The notes under the pieces are model-generated. The model saw only the letters and a program-made list of their open reading frames with translations, ran no database searches and was not told the DNA's origin. Positions 19,295 through 28,526 of a stretch of DNA of 64,000 nt are shown in pieces. Both the position numbers and the translations under genes were made by a program. The stretch is from positions 186,001-250,000 of the forward strand of contig NZ_JAGIAG010000001.1 of assembly GCF_017744955.1 (NCBI RefSeq), written 5' to 3'. Positions within the stretch are counted from its first letter, which is position 1. Each line of letters opens with the position of its first letter. The DNA comes from Dokdonella sp. GTDB lineage: Bacteria > Pseudomonadota > Gammaproteobacteria > Xanthomonadales > Rhodanobacteraceae.

Positions 19295-19411
19295 ATTGGA
19301 CGTCGTGAGGCCGGTTTCCCTCAGAACCACGGCGAGTCCCCCAAGCTCGTCGAAGGCCGCTCCCAGATGCGGCGTCCATTCGAAAGACCCCGCGAGGGGT
19401 CTTTCGTTTTT
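19295..19411 (+). ncRNA. Putative trans-acting sRNA with three C-rich loops (sX13-like architecture)
   Basis: About 117-nt element. Three consecutive stem-loops each present a pyrimidine-rich loop: GGTT/AACC around TCCCTCAG (19313-19328), a 6-bp stem around TCCCCCAAG (19331-19351) and GCCGC/GCGGC around TCCCAGAT (19356-19373). A perfect intrinsic terminator follows. Established knowledge: the Xanthomonas sRNA sX13 is about 115 nt and regulates mRNAs through C-rich loops. The architecture here matches, but I cannot verify primary-sequence homology. C-rich loops usually pair with G-rich ribosome binding regions. No open frame with a ribosome binding site fits the interval, which supports a non-coding role. 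The exact 5' end is a guess. Confidence 0.6.
19381..19411 (+). terminator. Strong intrinsic terminator
   Basis: An 11-bp perfect stem (CGAAAGACCCC / GGGGTCTTTCG) with a GCGA tetraloop, followed directly by five T residues. There is no protein gene upstream on this strand for more than 9 kb, which is the main argument that it ends a small RNA. Confidence 0.9.
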
Positions 19412-19756
19412 CCGACGGCGGCGCCGCGGCGATTCGCATCACGCAGCGACGAATGAGCGCGGGTGTCGACTGACGACCGGACGACGAGGCCGTGTCGCTC
19501 CGTCCGCCGCGATGCATGCGGACGCCTGCGCGAGGCGAAGTGCGCTCGCGCCGCGGGTCCGCGTATCCCGACGCGATCCTGCAGGGGGGAGATTGGGATA
19601 TCGACCGGCCCTCTGGTCTATCCGTCTACTGCCATAGGCGGTCTCGCCGACAAGCTGCAACTCGACACAACGTCTCCGCTACGTGCCGTGACGAACGCGC
19701 GGCGCAACCGTTCGACGCGAGCATGGACCCTCGGCCTCGCGAGATGAGCCCGACGC
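19412..19756. other. Intergenic region downstream of the sRNA and LytTR gene
   Basis: 345 bp with no supported gene. It contains a weak interrupted hairpin (GGATA...GACC / GGTC...TATCC, about 19593-19621) and a CGCGAG/CTCGCG inverted repeat just past the LytTR regulator stop, either of which might terminate that operon. Confidence 0.3.
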
Positions 19757-20539
19757 TCACATCTGCCGGAACAGATGCAGATAGCTGCGACTGACCGGCA
19801 ACACTTCTTCGCGATGCCTCAGATGGATTTCCGCCGTCTCGTTGTCGCCGCGCACGACGTGGCCGATCGCGCGCAGGTTGACCACCACCGAACGATGCAC
19901 CTGGACGAACTGCGCCGCGTCGAGCTGCGCGATCAGATCCTTCAAGGGCGTGTTGATCAGCACCTCGGCAGGCTGGCCCGCGTCGCCGCGCCAGGCCACG
20001 CGCGTGTACTTCGCGTCCGAACGCAGATAGTCGATCTCGTCGATGGCGATCAGGCGCAGGGTCTGGCCGACCTGCGCGCGCAGCCAGCGCAGCGGCGCCG
20101 GCGCGGCACTGCGCTGCAATTGCGCGGCGAGCTGTTGCAGCAAGGTGTCGGCGTCGACGGCCGGCCGCGCGGCGCTGATGCGTTCCTTCAGCCGCGTTAC
20201 CGTTTCCGTCAGGCGTCCGGCCTCCACCGGCTTGACCAGATAGTCGAGCACGCCCTGCGCGAAGGCCTGCACGGCATAGTGGTCGTAGGCGGTGACGAAT
20301 ACCAGATGCGCGCGGCGGCCGATCGCGCGCGCGGCCTCGACGCCGGACAGGCCCGGCATCTGCACGTCGAGAAAACAGATCTGCGGTCGCGTCTTCTCGA
20401 AGCATTCGATCGCCTCGCGACCGTTGCGCGCCTGCGCGACGACGTCGAGCTCGGGCCAGGCTTGCGCGAGCTGCTGCGTCAACGCTTCGCGCAGCAGCGG
20501 CTCGTCGTCGGCGATCAGGGCGGTGGCGCGGACGCTCAT
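19757..20539 (-). CDS. LytTR-type response regulator
   Basis: 260-residue DNA-binding response regulator (AlgR/LytR class). Residues 1-120 are a receiver domain with acidic Asp11/Asp12, phospho-acceptor Asp58 in CFLDVQMPG and a Lys in DYLVKPVE. A linker of about 40 residues is followed by a LytTR DNA-binding domain (about 155-260: DEIDYLRSDAKYTRV, LKDLIAQLDAAQFVQVHRSV). The ATG at 20539 overlaps the stop of the upstream sensor kinase by four bases, so the two are translated together and form a cognate pair. Such pairs control varied envelope or virulence functions; the DUF2306 gene just upstream is a likely co-regulated partner rather than a known target. Confidence 0.92.
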   Translation of the reverse strand: MSVRATALIADDEPLLREALTQQLAQAWPELDVVAQARNGREAIECFEKTRPQICFLDVQMPGLSGVEAARAIGRRAHLVFVTAYDHYAVQAFAQGVLDYLVKPVEAGRLTETVTRLKERISAARPAVDADTLLQQLAAQLQRSAAPAPLRWLRAQVGQTLRLIAIDEIDYLRSDAKYTRVAWRGDAGQPAEVLINTPLKDLIAQLDAAQFVQVHRSVVVNLRAIGHVVRGDNETAEIHLRHREEVLPVSRSYLHLFRQM

Positions 20540-21600
20540 GCGCTCGCGGGCAGATCGAGTTCGGCGCGCACGCCGCGCGGCGGCAGCTCGACGACGGAAA
20601 GATGCGCGCGCTCGCCGAAGACCAGACGCAGGCGTTCGCGCAGGTTCGCAAGCCCCGTGCCCAGACCGTTGCCCGTCGCCCGCAGTCCGAGGCCGGTGTC
20701 GCTGACGCGCACCAGGCAGCGCTCGCCGAGCCGGCGCACCTCGACGTCGATGCGCCCGCCGTCTTCGGCGGGATCGATGCCGTGGCGCACCGCGTTCTCG
20801 ACCAGGGTCAGCAGTGCGATCGGCGGGCACGTCGACGCGCGCGCCGACTCGTCCACGTGCAAGGCGTACGTCAGCCGGTCGGGCATGCGCATGTGCATCA
20901 GCTCCAGATATGCCTGCACCAGATCGACTTCCTGGCCGAGCGTCGTCGACGCCTCATGCAGGCGCGGCACCGCGGCGCGCAGATAGGCGATCAGCGCGCG
21001 CAGCACGGCGGGCGCCTGTGGCGAACCGGCGTCGACCAGCGCCTGCACGTTCGCCAGCGTGTTGAACAGGAAGTGCGGCGCGACCTGCGCCTGCAGCAGA
21101 TGCAGGCGCGCGTCGAGCGCGCGACGTTCCAGTTCGCTGCGCTCGAGGTCGAAGGCCAGCGCCTGCTCGCGCGCGAACGCTTCCTTCTGCCGCACCAGCG
21201 CGCCGAGCGCGACCCACGGCGCGACCAGCAGACCGAACGCGCTCATGCCGAAGAAGCAGCCGCGCAGATGCCCTTCCTGCCAGAACGGCGGCTCGCCCGC
21301 CGGCGACAGCACGGTGAACACCGCGACCGCGGCAAGCGGAATCGCCACGGCAGTCGCGGCGACTTGCGCGACCCAGCGTGGCAGCCGCGCCGGCAACCGC
21401 CGCGGATGGCGCTCGGCGAGAGTGAAGGCGGCCACGGCGGCGAGGCCGATCGCCGCGGCGTGGAACGGCAGCTCCACCGCCTGCGGACAGAGGAACACCA
21501 GCAGCGACCACAACGCCAGCGACAGGCCCAACGCGATCCACACGCGGGGACCGAGCGGCAGCCGCAACGGTGCGAAGCGCTTGGCGAAGGCGGAAGGCAT
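20536..21600 (-). CDS. LytS-family sensor histidine kinase
   Basis: 354-residue membrane histidine kinase. The N-terminal ~135 residues hold four hydrophobic segments with no recognisable sensor domain. A coiled linker precedes the His_kinase motif QVAPHFLFNTLANVQALV with phospho-accepting His176. An HATPase_c domain follows (LVENAVRHGI N-box, DTGLGL G1, GLGTGLANLRERL G2). The short membrane input domain suggests sensing at or within the membrane. Its stop overlaps the response regulator start (ATGA), and it starts 53 bp after the DUF2306 gene. The start ATG at 21600 gives MPSAFAKRFAPLRLP, a typical basic N terminus before the first membrane helix. Confidence 0.9.
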   Translation of the reverse strand: MPSAFAKRFAPLRLPLGPRVWIALGLSLALWSLLVFLCPQAVELPFHAAAIGLAAVAAFTLAERHPRRLPARLPRWVAQVAATAVAIPLAAVAVFTVLSPAGEPPFWQEGHLRGCFFGMSAFGLLVAPWVALGALVRQKEAFAREQALAFDLERSELERRALDARLHLLQAQVAPHFLFNTLANVQALVDAGSPQAPAVLRALIAYLRAAVPRLHEASTTLGQEVDLVQAYLELMHMRMPDRLTYALHVDESARASTCPPIALLTLVENAVRHGIDPAEDGGRIDVEVRRLGERCLVRVSDTGLGLRATGNGLGTGLANLRERLRLVFGERAHLSVVELPPRGVRAELDLPASA

Positions 21601-21653
21601 GCGCGAAGGATAGTGGCTCAGGCGGCGATCGGCGCGTGCGGCGGCAGCCTCGC

Positions 21654-22517
21654 TCAGAGCCGCGGCAGCCACATCAGGGCCGTGGCGGAGGCGACGCCGA
21701 CGGCCATCGCCAGGGTCAGCGCCGTCAGCACGCCGGCCATCGCGAACTTCGCTCCGTCGCGGCGGCTGTGTTGCGCGCGCAGATACAGCTCGAGCACGCC
21801 GAGCGGCACGATCGCGTAGACGGCGAAGGCGAGCACGGTCAGGAACGGCCCGCTGAAACGCTCCGGATCGAAGCCGACCGGCCCCTGATTGATCACGATC
21901 CAGCCCATCAAGCCGACACGGAAGAACCAGACGCCGCTGACGCAGAGAAACAGGCGCAGCGCCCAGCGCCGGTGCCGGTCGTGGCGACGCGCCCGCGCAT
22001 GGCGCCAGGCCAGCGCGGCGCAGGTCAGGATCAGCACCGCGTTCAGGCTGATCGCCAGATGCTGCGGGAAGTCGCCGACCGCACCGCGCCCCCAGACCAT
22101 CGTCAGCCCGCCGATCGCCATCAGCGCGGCGGACACGACGTAGACGCGGCCGGTCCAGCGGTGGAACGCCGGCAACGTGCGCCGCAGCGCCGGCAGCAAC
22201 TGCAGCAAGCCGCCGAGCGTGATCAGGAAGGCGAACGCCAGATGCAGGCCGAGCACCCCGTTGAAGAAGCGGTCGCCGGCGACGTAGCCGTGCGGCATGA
22301 CCTGGTTCCACCACTCCGGATGCCCGCCCAACGTCGCGCGTCCGTAGAAGCCGGCGATGTAGGTCGCGAAGATCAGCTGGCCGAGCGCGGCGACGGCGAA
22401 CCAGAACGCCGCCGTCATGCGCAGCACCCGCTGCGCCAGCGGCTGTCGCAGCGGCGCTGCGAGCGTGGGATTGCGTGGCGGCACGGCGACCGCTGCGGCT
22501 CCGACGGATGCGTTCAC
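21654..22517 (-). CDS. DUF2306 membrane protein
   Basis: 287-residue polytopic inner-membrane protein with about seven hydrophobic segments. It carries the features of DUF2306: an early IFATYIAGFYG helix, HLAFAFLITLGGLLQLLPALR, then FHRWTGRVYVVSAALMAIGG with the conserved HRWTGR motif, and a later RRWALRLFL. Conserved His residues suggest possible haem or metal contacts, but the family is uncharacterised and no function is assigned. The start is GTG at 22517 with GAGGGA about 7 bases upstream. It is the first gene of an apparent operon with a LytS/LytR-type pair, so it could be the signal-generating or target component (inference). Confidence 0.82.
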   Translation of the reverse strand: MNASVGAAAVAVPPRNPTLAAPLRQPLAQRVLRMTAAFWFAVAALGQLIFATYIAGFYGRATLGGHPEWWNQVMPHGYVAGDRFFNGVLGLHLAFAFLITLGGLLQLLPALRRTLPAFHRWTGRVYVVSAALMAIGGLTMVWGRGAVGDFPQHLAISLNAVLILTCAALAWRHARARRHDRHRRWALRLFLCVSGVWFFRVGLMGWIVINQGPVGFDPERFSGPFLTVLAFAVYAIVPLGVLELYLRAQHSRRDGAKFAMAGVLTALTLAMAVGVASATALMWLPRL

Positions 22518-22591
22518 GAGTTGTCCCTCGACGATTCGACGAGGAGCACTCTCGCGACGGGGCTGCGTGCAGGAAAGGGGATTCCGACGAA

Positions 22592-22702
22592 GCGCGGCTC
22601 GCGGGATGCGAGCCGCGCCGGGTGCCGACGAAACACATCGGGACAGTGCGCGAAGACGCTCGGAGGGAGACTCCGAGCTACGGGGCGGGCGTCATGCCCG
22701 CC
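22592..22702. repeat. Cluster of three perfect hairpins
   Basis: Three successive inverted repeats: GCGCGGCTCGC/GCGAGCCGCGC (22592-22618, 11-bp stem, 5-nt loop), GCTCGGAG/CTCCGAGC (22658-22678, 8-bp stem) and GGCGGGC/GCCCGCC (22684-22702, 7-bp stem). They lie between the TonB receptor stop and the DUF2306 start. They resemble REP/BIME-like intergenic elements and may terminate or stabilise the receptor transcript. None has a clear T run. Confidence 0.6.
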
Positions 22703-22733
22703 TTGCGGACATGGCGCCTTCTTCAGCCGTTCC

Positions 22734-24926
22734 TCAGAACTCGTAGCTCGCGCCGGCGTAGAACGTGCGTCCCACCGCCGGCTCGAGGCCACCGCCGAAC
22801 ACGCGCGCGTAGTACTTGCGGTCGGTCAGGTTCGAGATGCCGCCGAGCAGGCGCAGGTGCGGCACTACCCACCAGTCGGCGGAGAAGTCCTCGACCGTGT
22901 ACGACGGCACCTTGGCCGGGATGTAGGCCGCCGCCGCCGGCGTCGCGTTCGGCTGGTTGGAGTCCTGCCAGTACTGGCTGGCGACCGATACCGCCGACAG
23001 CGCCAGCTTCCAGTGCAGGTCTTCGCGCCAGACCACGCCCACGCGCGCGAGGTACTTCGGCGAGAACGCCGGCTTGTTGCCGACCTTCACCGCCGGGTTG
23101 TGCGTGGCGGTGAACTCGGCGTCGAGCAGGCTGAGGTTGGCGAACAGCGCGAGATGCTGCGTGCTCTGCGGATCCTGCGCGCCGAGGAAGTCGTAGGACA
23201 CCTGGCCTTCGAAACCGCGATGGCGCGTGTCGCCGGTGTTGCGGTTGATCGTGTTGCCCGGCGGCAGATCCGGGATCTGCTGCGCCTCGATGCGATCGCG
23301 CACGTTCACCTGGAACAGGCTGACGTCGTAGAACAAACCGTCGCGCGGCGTGCCGTGCACGCCGGCCTCGAACGACAGCACCTTGGTCGGGTCCGGGTTG
23401 TTGATCGAACCGGCCGCGGTGTTGCCGAACGGCGAGCCGATGTCGAAGTAGCGCACCGGACGCCAGCCTTGCGAGACATTGAAGTAGGTCTCGTTCTCGC
23501 GGCCGAAGTCGTTGCCGGCGCCGAGCCCGAACAGCGGCACCGTGTGGGTGACGTCGCGCTTGACCAGATCGCGCGTCAGGTTCGCCGGCTTGGCCGTCTC
23601 GTCGATGTCGACGTTCTCGCGGTCGATGCGCACCGACGGCACGAAGTGCCAGCCGCCCTCGAAGCGGAACACGTTCTCGGCGAACACCGAGGCGTAGTCG
23701 GTCGAACGCGCCTGGCGCAGACGCACCAGGCCGTCGCGGTCGAAGCGATCCGGCGTGAGGCCCTGCTCGGTCCACTGCCGGAACGGCGCGTCGGAGTGGT
23801 AGACCGTGGTGCCGACGGTCAGCGCGTTGCCGCGGCCCCAGCGATGCAGGAAGCGCGCGTCGAGTCCGCCGAAGCGGAACTGGTCGTCCTGCAGGGTCGA
23901 GGTGGTCGGCGGCACGGTCGGCGAGGGCGAACGGTCCTGCGCGCGCGAGGCGTTGTCCTGGTAGCCGCCCCACAGCTTGGCGACGAGCTGGTTGTCCTCG
24001 TCGAAGTTCTGCGTGTGGGCGAGGCTGAGTACGTAGCGCTCGGTCCACAGTCGGTTGTGCGGCGTCGGCGACTGCTCCTCGTCGGCGCGGAACTGCGCGT
24101 AGCTGAGCTTGCCCGGATCGCCGGTGTCGAGGTCGTAGGCGTGGAAGTCGAGCGCGGTGTAGGACTCCTCGCTCGGACGGTAGCCCAGGTGCAGGTCGGC
24201 GCCGCGCAGCTTCGAATCGCCGTTGCGGCGCTCGCCGTCGTTGGTGCGGTAGTGCACGTCGGCGAGGTATTCCCAGGCGCCGGAAGTGCCGGATACCTGG
24301 TTGAACGTCGCGAACAGGCCGTTGTTGCCGACCACGTTCTCGGTGTAGCCGGCAAACTCGCGGTCCTTGACCGGCTTCCTGCTGATCAGGTTCACCACCG
24401 GCGGCGGTTCCGGCCCGTACAGCAGCGAGCTGCCGCCGCGGATCAGCTGCACTTCGGCCAGGGTCTGCGGGAGTGGAAAGGTGTAAATGGTCGGATAGCC
24501 GATCCAGTCCGACATCAGCGGGATGCCGTCCAGCAGCACGGTGACGAATTCCGACTCCTGCGGATTGCCCATGCCGCGGTAGGACAGGTTCACCTGTCCC
24601 GGCGACTGCTGCTCGGAATAGAACAGGCCCGGCGTCTGCGCGAACAGCTCGCGCAGGTTGTTGTCGATCACGGTCGGGATGTTGTCGACCTTGGTGATCG
24701 AGGTCTTCTTGGTCACAGTGATCAGCGGGCCGTCGACCTCGCGCATGATGTGCTGCAGCTTCGGCCGCGACTCCCAGTAGGCGCGATCGCGCACTTGCAC
24801 CTTCGGCAGCTCGGCCGGGGCATTCTGATCGAGTGGCGCGGTGTCTTCCTCGGCGTGCGCGACGTTGCAAAGAGCGGTGGCTACGGCGAGCGCGAGCAGG
24901 CTCGGTCCGATGGCGATGGTCTTCAT
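22734..24926 (-). CDS. TonB-dependent outer-membrane receptor (FecA-like)
   Basis: 730-residue outer-membrane receptor. A signal peptide covers residues 1-24 (MKTIAIGPSLLALAVATALC then NVAHA). A plug domain spans about 60-200 (NNLRELFAQTPGLFYSEQQ, VLLDGIPLMSDWIGYPTIY, VQLIRGGSSLLYGPEPPPVVN). A beta-barrel continues to the C terminus, ending in Phe (YAGASYEF) as expected for Bam-dependent assembly. There is no N-terminal signalling domain, so it is not a FecR-type transducer. The plug resembles ferric-siderophore or ferric-citrate receptors, but the ligand is uncertain. ATG 24926 has a GGGGAAG ribosome binding site. A palindromic operator-like region lies about 80-110 bp upstream, and a secreted protein gene precedes it on the same strand. 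Confidence 0.88.
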   Translation of the reverse strand: MKTIAIGPSLLALAVATALCNVAHAEEDTAPLDQNAPAELPKVQVRDRAYWESRPKLQHIMREVDGPLITVTKKTSITKVDNIPTVIDNNLRELFAQTPGLFYSEQQSPGQVNLSYRGMGNPQESEFVTVLLDGIPLMSDWIGYPTIYTFPLPQTLAEVQLIRGGSSLLYGPEPPPVVNLISRKPVKDREFAGYTENVVGNNGLFATFNQVSGTSGAWEYLADVHYRTNDGERRNGDSKLRGADLHLGYRPSEESYTALDFHAYDLDTGDPGKLSYAQFRADEEQSPTPHNRLWTERYVLSLAHTQNFDEDNQLVAKLWGGYQDNASRAQDRSPSPTVPPTTSTLQDDQFRFGGLDARFLHRWGRGNALTVGTTVYHSDAPFRQWTEQGLTPDRFDRDGLVRLRQARSTDYASVFAENVFRFEGGWHFVPSVRIDRENVDIDETAKPANLTRDLVKRDVTHTVPLFGLGAGNDFGRENETYFNVSQGWRPVRYFDIGSPFGNTAAGSINNPDPTKVLSFEAGVHGTPRDGLFYDVSLFQVNVRDRIEAQQIPDLPPGNTINRNTGDTRHRGFEGQVSYDFLGAQDPQSTQHLALFANLSLLDAEFTATHNPAVKVGNKPAFSPKYLARVGVVWREDLHWKLALSAVSVASQYWQDSNQPNATPAAAAYIPAKVPSYTVEDFSADWWVVPHLRLLGGISNLTDRKYYARVFGGGLEPAVGRTFYAGASYEF

Positions 24927-25003
24927 TTCTTCCCCGGCTGAGGCCGCCCGATGGTGGGCGGCAAGTGGGCGCTTTATCGCAGCCGAGGGATGATGCAAAC
25001 AGA

Positions 25004-25036
25004 GTCTCGAGACCTAGGTCTTAAGACGGATTTAAC
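25004..25036 (-). promoter_or_regulatory. Double-palindrome operator-like site upstream of the TonB receptor
   Basis: Two perfect 10-bp palindromes, GTCTCGAGAC (25004-25013) and GTCTTAAGAC (25018-25027), are separated by CTAG. The second runs into TTAAGACGGATTTAA (25022-25036), with TTAA half sites 11 bp apart as in OmpR-family response-regulator boxes. The site lies between the secreted-protein stop and the receptor start. The 12-mer AAGACGGATTTA (25023-25034) recurs at 43691. A GATAAA element on the minus strand near 24972 could be the -10. Confidence 0.5.
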
Positions 25037-25039
25037 ATC

Positions 25040-25870
25040 TCAGCGCGGTGCCGGGTCCGGCACGAAACCGCCCGGGAACGGCTGCGGCTCGGTCCGCCGC
25101 GCGATCGGCCGCGGCGCGATGCCTTGCGCGACGAGATTGGCATAACTGTCATACCAGACCGCGACGGTCTCGGCCGGGCCGCGCGAGGCGCGTACGAACG
25201 TCGTGGTGTCCACGCGCGCGTACTCGCGCGCGCCGTGGCCGGTACCCAGGCGCTCGCCCTTGGCCAGCGCGCGCTGGCTCGCCTGCAGTTTCGGCGCCTC
25301 GGCCGGTGCCGCCGCCTTCGCTTCGGCTGCCGCCGGCGCAGGCGCGTTCTGCGCGTCGGCGGCCGCTCCCGCCGCGGATTCGGATTCGCGCGCGATCTCC
25401 TCGCGCTTCTCGCGCCACACCGGCGTGCGTTCGGTGAACACGGCCACGCCGATCACACCGACATTGGCCGGCCGCCCCGTGCGCGCGGCGTAGCTGTCCG
25501 GCAGCGCGGTGAAATTGAATTGCGCGACCTCTTCGAGGCTCTTGCGCCAGCCGGCGATCTCGGTCGTCTCCCAGGGATCGAGCACGTAGCCGGACTGCTC
25601 GGGGCTGGCGGTTTCGCCGCTGACCGCGTTGACGCCGTCGACGCTGAGCACGGCCAGCACGCGTCCGCCGCTGCGGTTGGACAGGCGCACCGCGTAGCGA
25701 TGACCCGGTGCGCCGGCGACGTAGAGCTTGCCGTGCTTGGAATAGGTGGGCAGGGTCTGGCCGGTATCGCGGTCGACCACGGCGAGATCGAGCAGGTTGC
25801 CGGCGCGCGCCTGCGGCACGGCGACGGCGGCGAGCGAAGCGAGCAGGGTGGCGCAGAGCAGGCGGTGCAT
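25040..25870 (-). CDS. Uncharacterised secreted protein
   Basis: 276-residue exported protein that I cannot assign to a named family. A signal peptide covers residues 1-23 (MHRLLCATLLASLAAVAVPQARA). The mature N-terminal ~140 residues form a compact domain containing VDRDTGQTLPTYSKHGKLYV, LSNRSGGRVLAVLSVDGVNA and GYVLDPWETTEIAGWRKSLE. An Ala/Pro/Glu-rich linker spans about 165-200. The tail is YDSYANLVAQGIAPRP. ATG 25870 has GGAG ten bases upstream; an in-frame ATG further upstream lacks a ribosome binding site. It precedes the TonB receptor on the same strand with a regulatory-looking gap, and is divergent from trpS. Periplasmic or cell-surface location is inferred. Confidence 0.75.
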   Translation of the reverse strand: MHRLLCATLLASLAAVAVPQARAGNLLDLAVVDRDTGQTLPTYSKHGKLYVAGAPGHRYAVRLSNRSGGRVLAVLSVDGVNAVSGETASPEQSGYVLDPWETTEIAGWRKSLEEVAQFNFTALPDSYAARTGRPANVGVIGVAVFTERTPVWREKREEIARESESAAGAAADAQNAPAPAAAEAKAAAPAEAPKLQASQRALAKGERLGTGHGAREYARVDTTTFVRASRGPAETVAVWYDSYANLVAQGIAPRPIARRTEPQPFPGGFVPDPAPR

Positions 25871-25982
25871 GGCGGATCTCCGGGTTGGGACCACGGCTGC
25901 AACGTGCGTCCGCCGGGCGCGGGGTTAAGCGCGCAAGCGGCTTACCGTACACTGGCCGACCCGCCGCTCCGACGACTTCCGC

Positions 25983-27335
<1,353 letters not shown>

Positions 27336-27394
27336 CCGCCGGCGCTTCGCTCACGGCAGAGCCGCGCAAGTCCGCCGAGGTCCGCACGCATTCC

Positions 27395-27478
27395 TCGACG
27401 CCGTGCCCGCGAACGCGGGAACGGCGTCGAGCAGCCCGCCGCGGCAGGAACGGCGATTCCCGCGGAATTCCGCGGGAA
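27395..27478. repeat. Double hairpin downstream of trpS
   Basis: First hairpin (27395-27430): 10-bp outer arms TCGACGCCGT/ACGGCGTCGA around an inner CCCGC/GCGGG stem. Second (27457-27478): a perfect 22-bp palindrome centred on GGAATTCC with TTCCCGCG ends. It lies between trpS and the co-oriented lpxO-like gene and may end the trpS transcript. There is no T run. Confidence 0.6.
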
Positions 27479-27553
27479 CAACGCCGCGCGTTCCCGGGAA
27501 AGCGCCGCCGCAGCGTATCCTTCGCCTTTGCGATCCACTGCGCCCCATTCCTC

Positions 27554-28495
27554 GTGCCCGAACTCTCCTTCCGCCTGGTCCTGCTGCTCCTGTTCGCGAT
27601 CTATCTCGCCTGCGTGCTCTACGTGCACCTGCGCGGGCGCCAGCGTCTGAAGTTCGGCCGTCAGCTGGTCGACCATTCCGGTCTCTTCGCGCCGTACAAC
27701 GTGCTGATGTACGCGTTCTCGGCAGTGCCGGCCAAGCCGATCCTCGACCGCGCGAAGTTCGCGCACCTCGACCTGCTGCGGGACAACTGGCAACGCATCC
27801 GCGCCGAGGCGCTGCACCTGTTCGACGAGGGCTACATCCGCTCGGCCGAGAAGCACAACGACGCCAGCTTCGCCTCGTTCTTCAAGGAGGGCTGGAAGCG
27901 TTTCTATCTGAAGTGGTACGGCGAACCGCTGGCCTCCGCGCACGCGCTGTGCCCGGAGACCGTCGCGCTGCTGGAGCAGATGCCGTCGGTGAAGGCGGCG
28001 ATGTTCGCCCTGCTGCCGCCGGGCAGCAAACTCAATCCGCACCGCGATCCGTTCGCCGGCTCGCTGCGCTATCACCTCGGGCTGATCACGCCGAACTCCG
28101 ACGACTGCCGCATCTACGTCGACGGCGAGCTGTACGCCTGGCGCGACGGCGGCGACATCGTGTTCGACGAGACCTACGTGCACTGGGCCGAGAACCGCAC
28201 GCAGCAGACGCGCGTGATCCTGTTCTGCGACGTCGAACGCCCGCTGCGCACGGCGCCGATGCGCGCGATCAACCGCCTCGTCAGCCGCGTGCTCGGCCAG
28301 GCGACCGCGACGCAGAACGTCGGCGGCGAGCGCGTCGGCACGGTCAATCGCCTGTACGCGCTGGCGCACCGCGCCGGCGAACTGCGCAAGGCGTTCAAGC
28401 GGCGCACGCCGCTCGGCTACCGGTTGACGCGCATCGCGCTGATCGTCGGCGTGCTCGGCTGGCTGCTGCTGCCGTGGATTCCGCTGCGCGCCTGA
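27554..28495 (+). CDS. lpxO: LpxO-like aspartyl/asparaginyl beta-hydroxylase
   Basis: 313-residue Fe(II)/2-oxoglutarate-dependent dioxygenase. One N-terminal membrane helix (about 5-25) and a hydrophobic C-terminal segment (LIVGVLGWLLLPWIP) suggest membrane association. The iron ligands are in NPHRDPF (His163, Asp165) and YVHWAENRT (His210), with Arg220 positioned to bind 2-oxoglutarate. The KHNDASFASFFKEGWKRFYLKWY segment and total length closely fit LpxO, which 2-hydroxylates the acyl chains of lipid A. An alternative is a related Asp/Asn hydroxylase with another substrate. The start is GTG 27554 (VPELSFRL). It is convergent with dusB and lies about 220 bp past trpS, separated by hairpins. 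Confidence 0.85.
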   Translation: MPELSFRLVLLLLFAIYLACVLYVHLRGRQRLKFGRQLVDHSGLFAPYNVLMYAFSAVPAKPILDRAKFAHLDLLRDNWQRIRAEALHLFDEGYIRSAEKHNDASFASFFKEGWKRFYLKWYGEPLASAHALCPETVALLEQMPSVKAAMFALLPPGSKLNPHRDPFAGSLRYHLGLITPNSDDCRIYVDGELYAWRDGGDIVFDETYVHWAENRTQQTRVILFCDVERPLRTAPMRAINRLVSRVLGQATATQNVGGERVGTVNRLYALAHRAGELRKAFKRRTPLGYRLTRIALIVGVLGWLLLPWIPLRA

Positions 28496-28526
28496 GGCCG
28501 TTCGCACGACCGGCGCGATCCCTTCT

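Noticed and set aside
19169-19456. A 95-codon plus-strand open frame over the sRNA region
   Set aside because: It has no ribosome binding site or homologue-like features, and it runs through three stem-loops and the terminator.
25004-25027. Fur box upstream of the TonB receptor
   Set aside because: The palindromes do not match the GATAATGATAATCATTATC-like consensus (AT-rich 19-mer), so iron control by Fur is not supported by this site.
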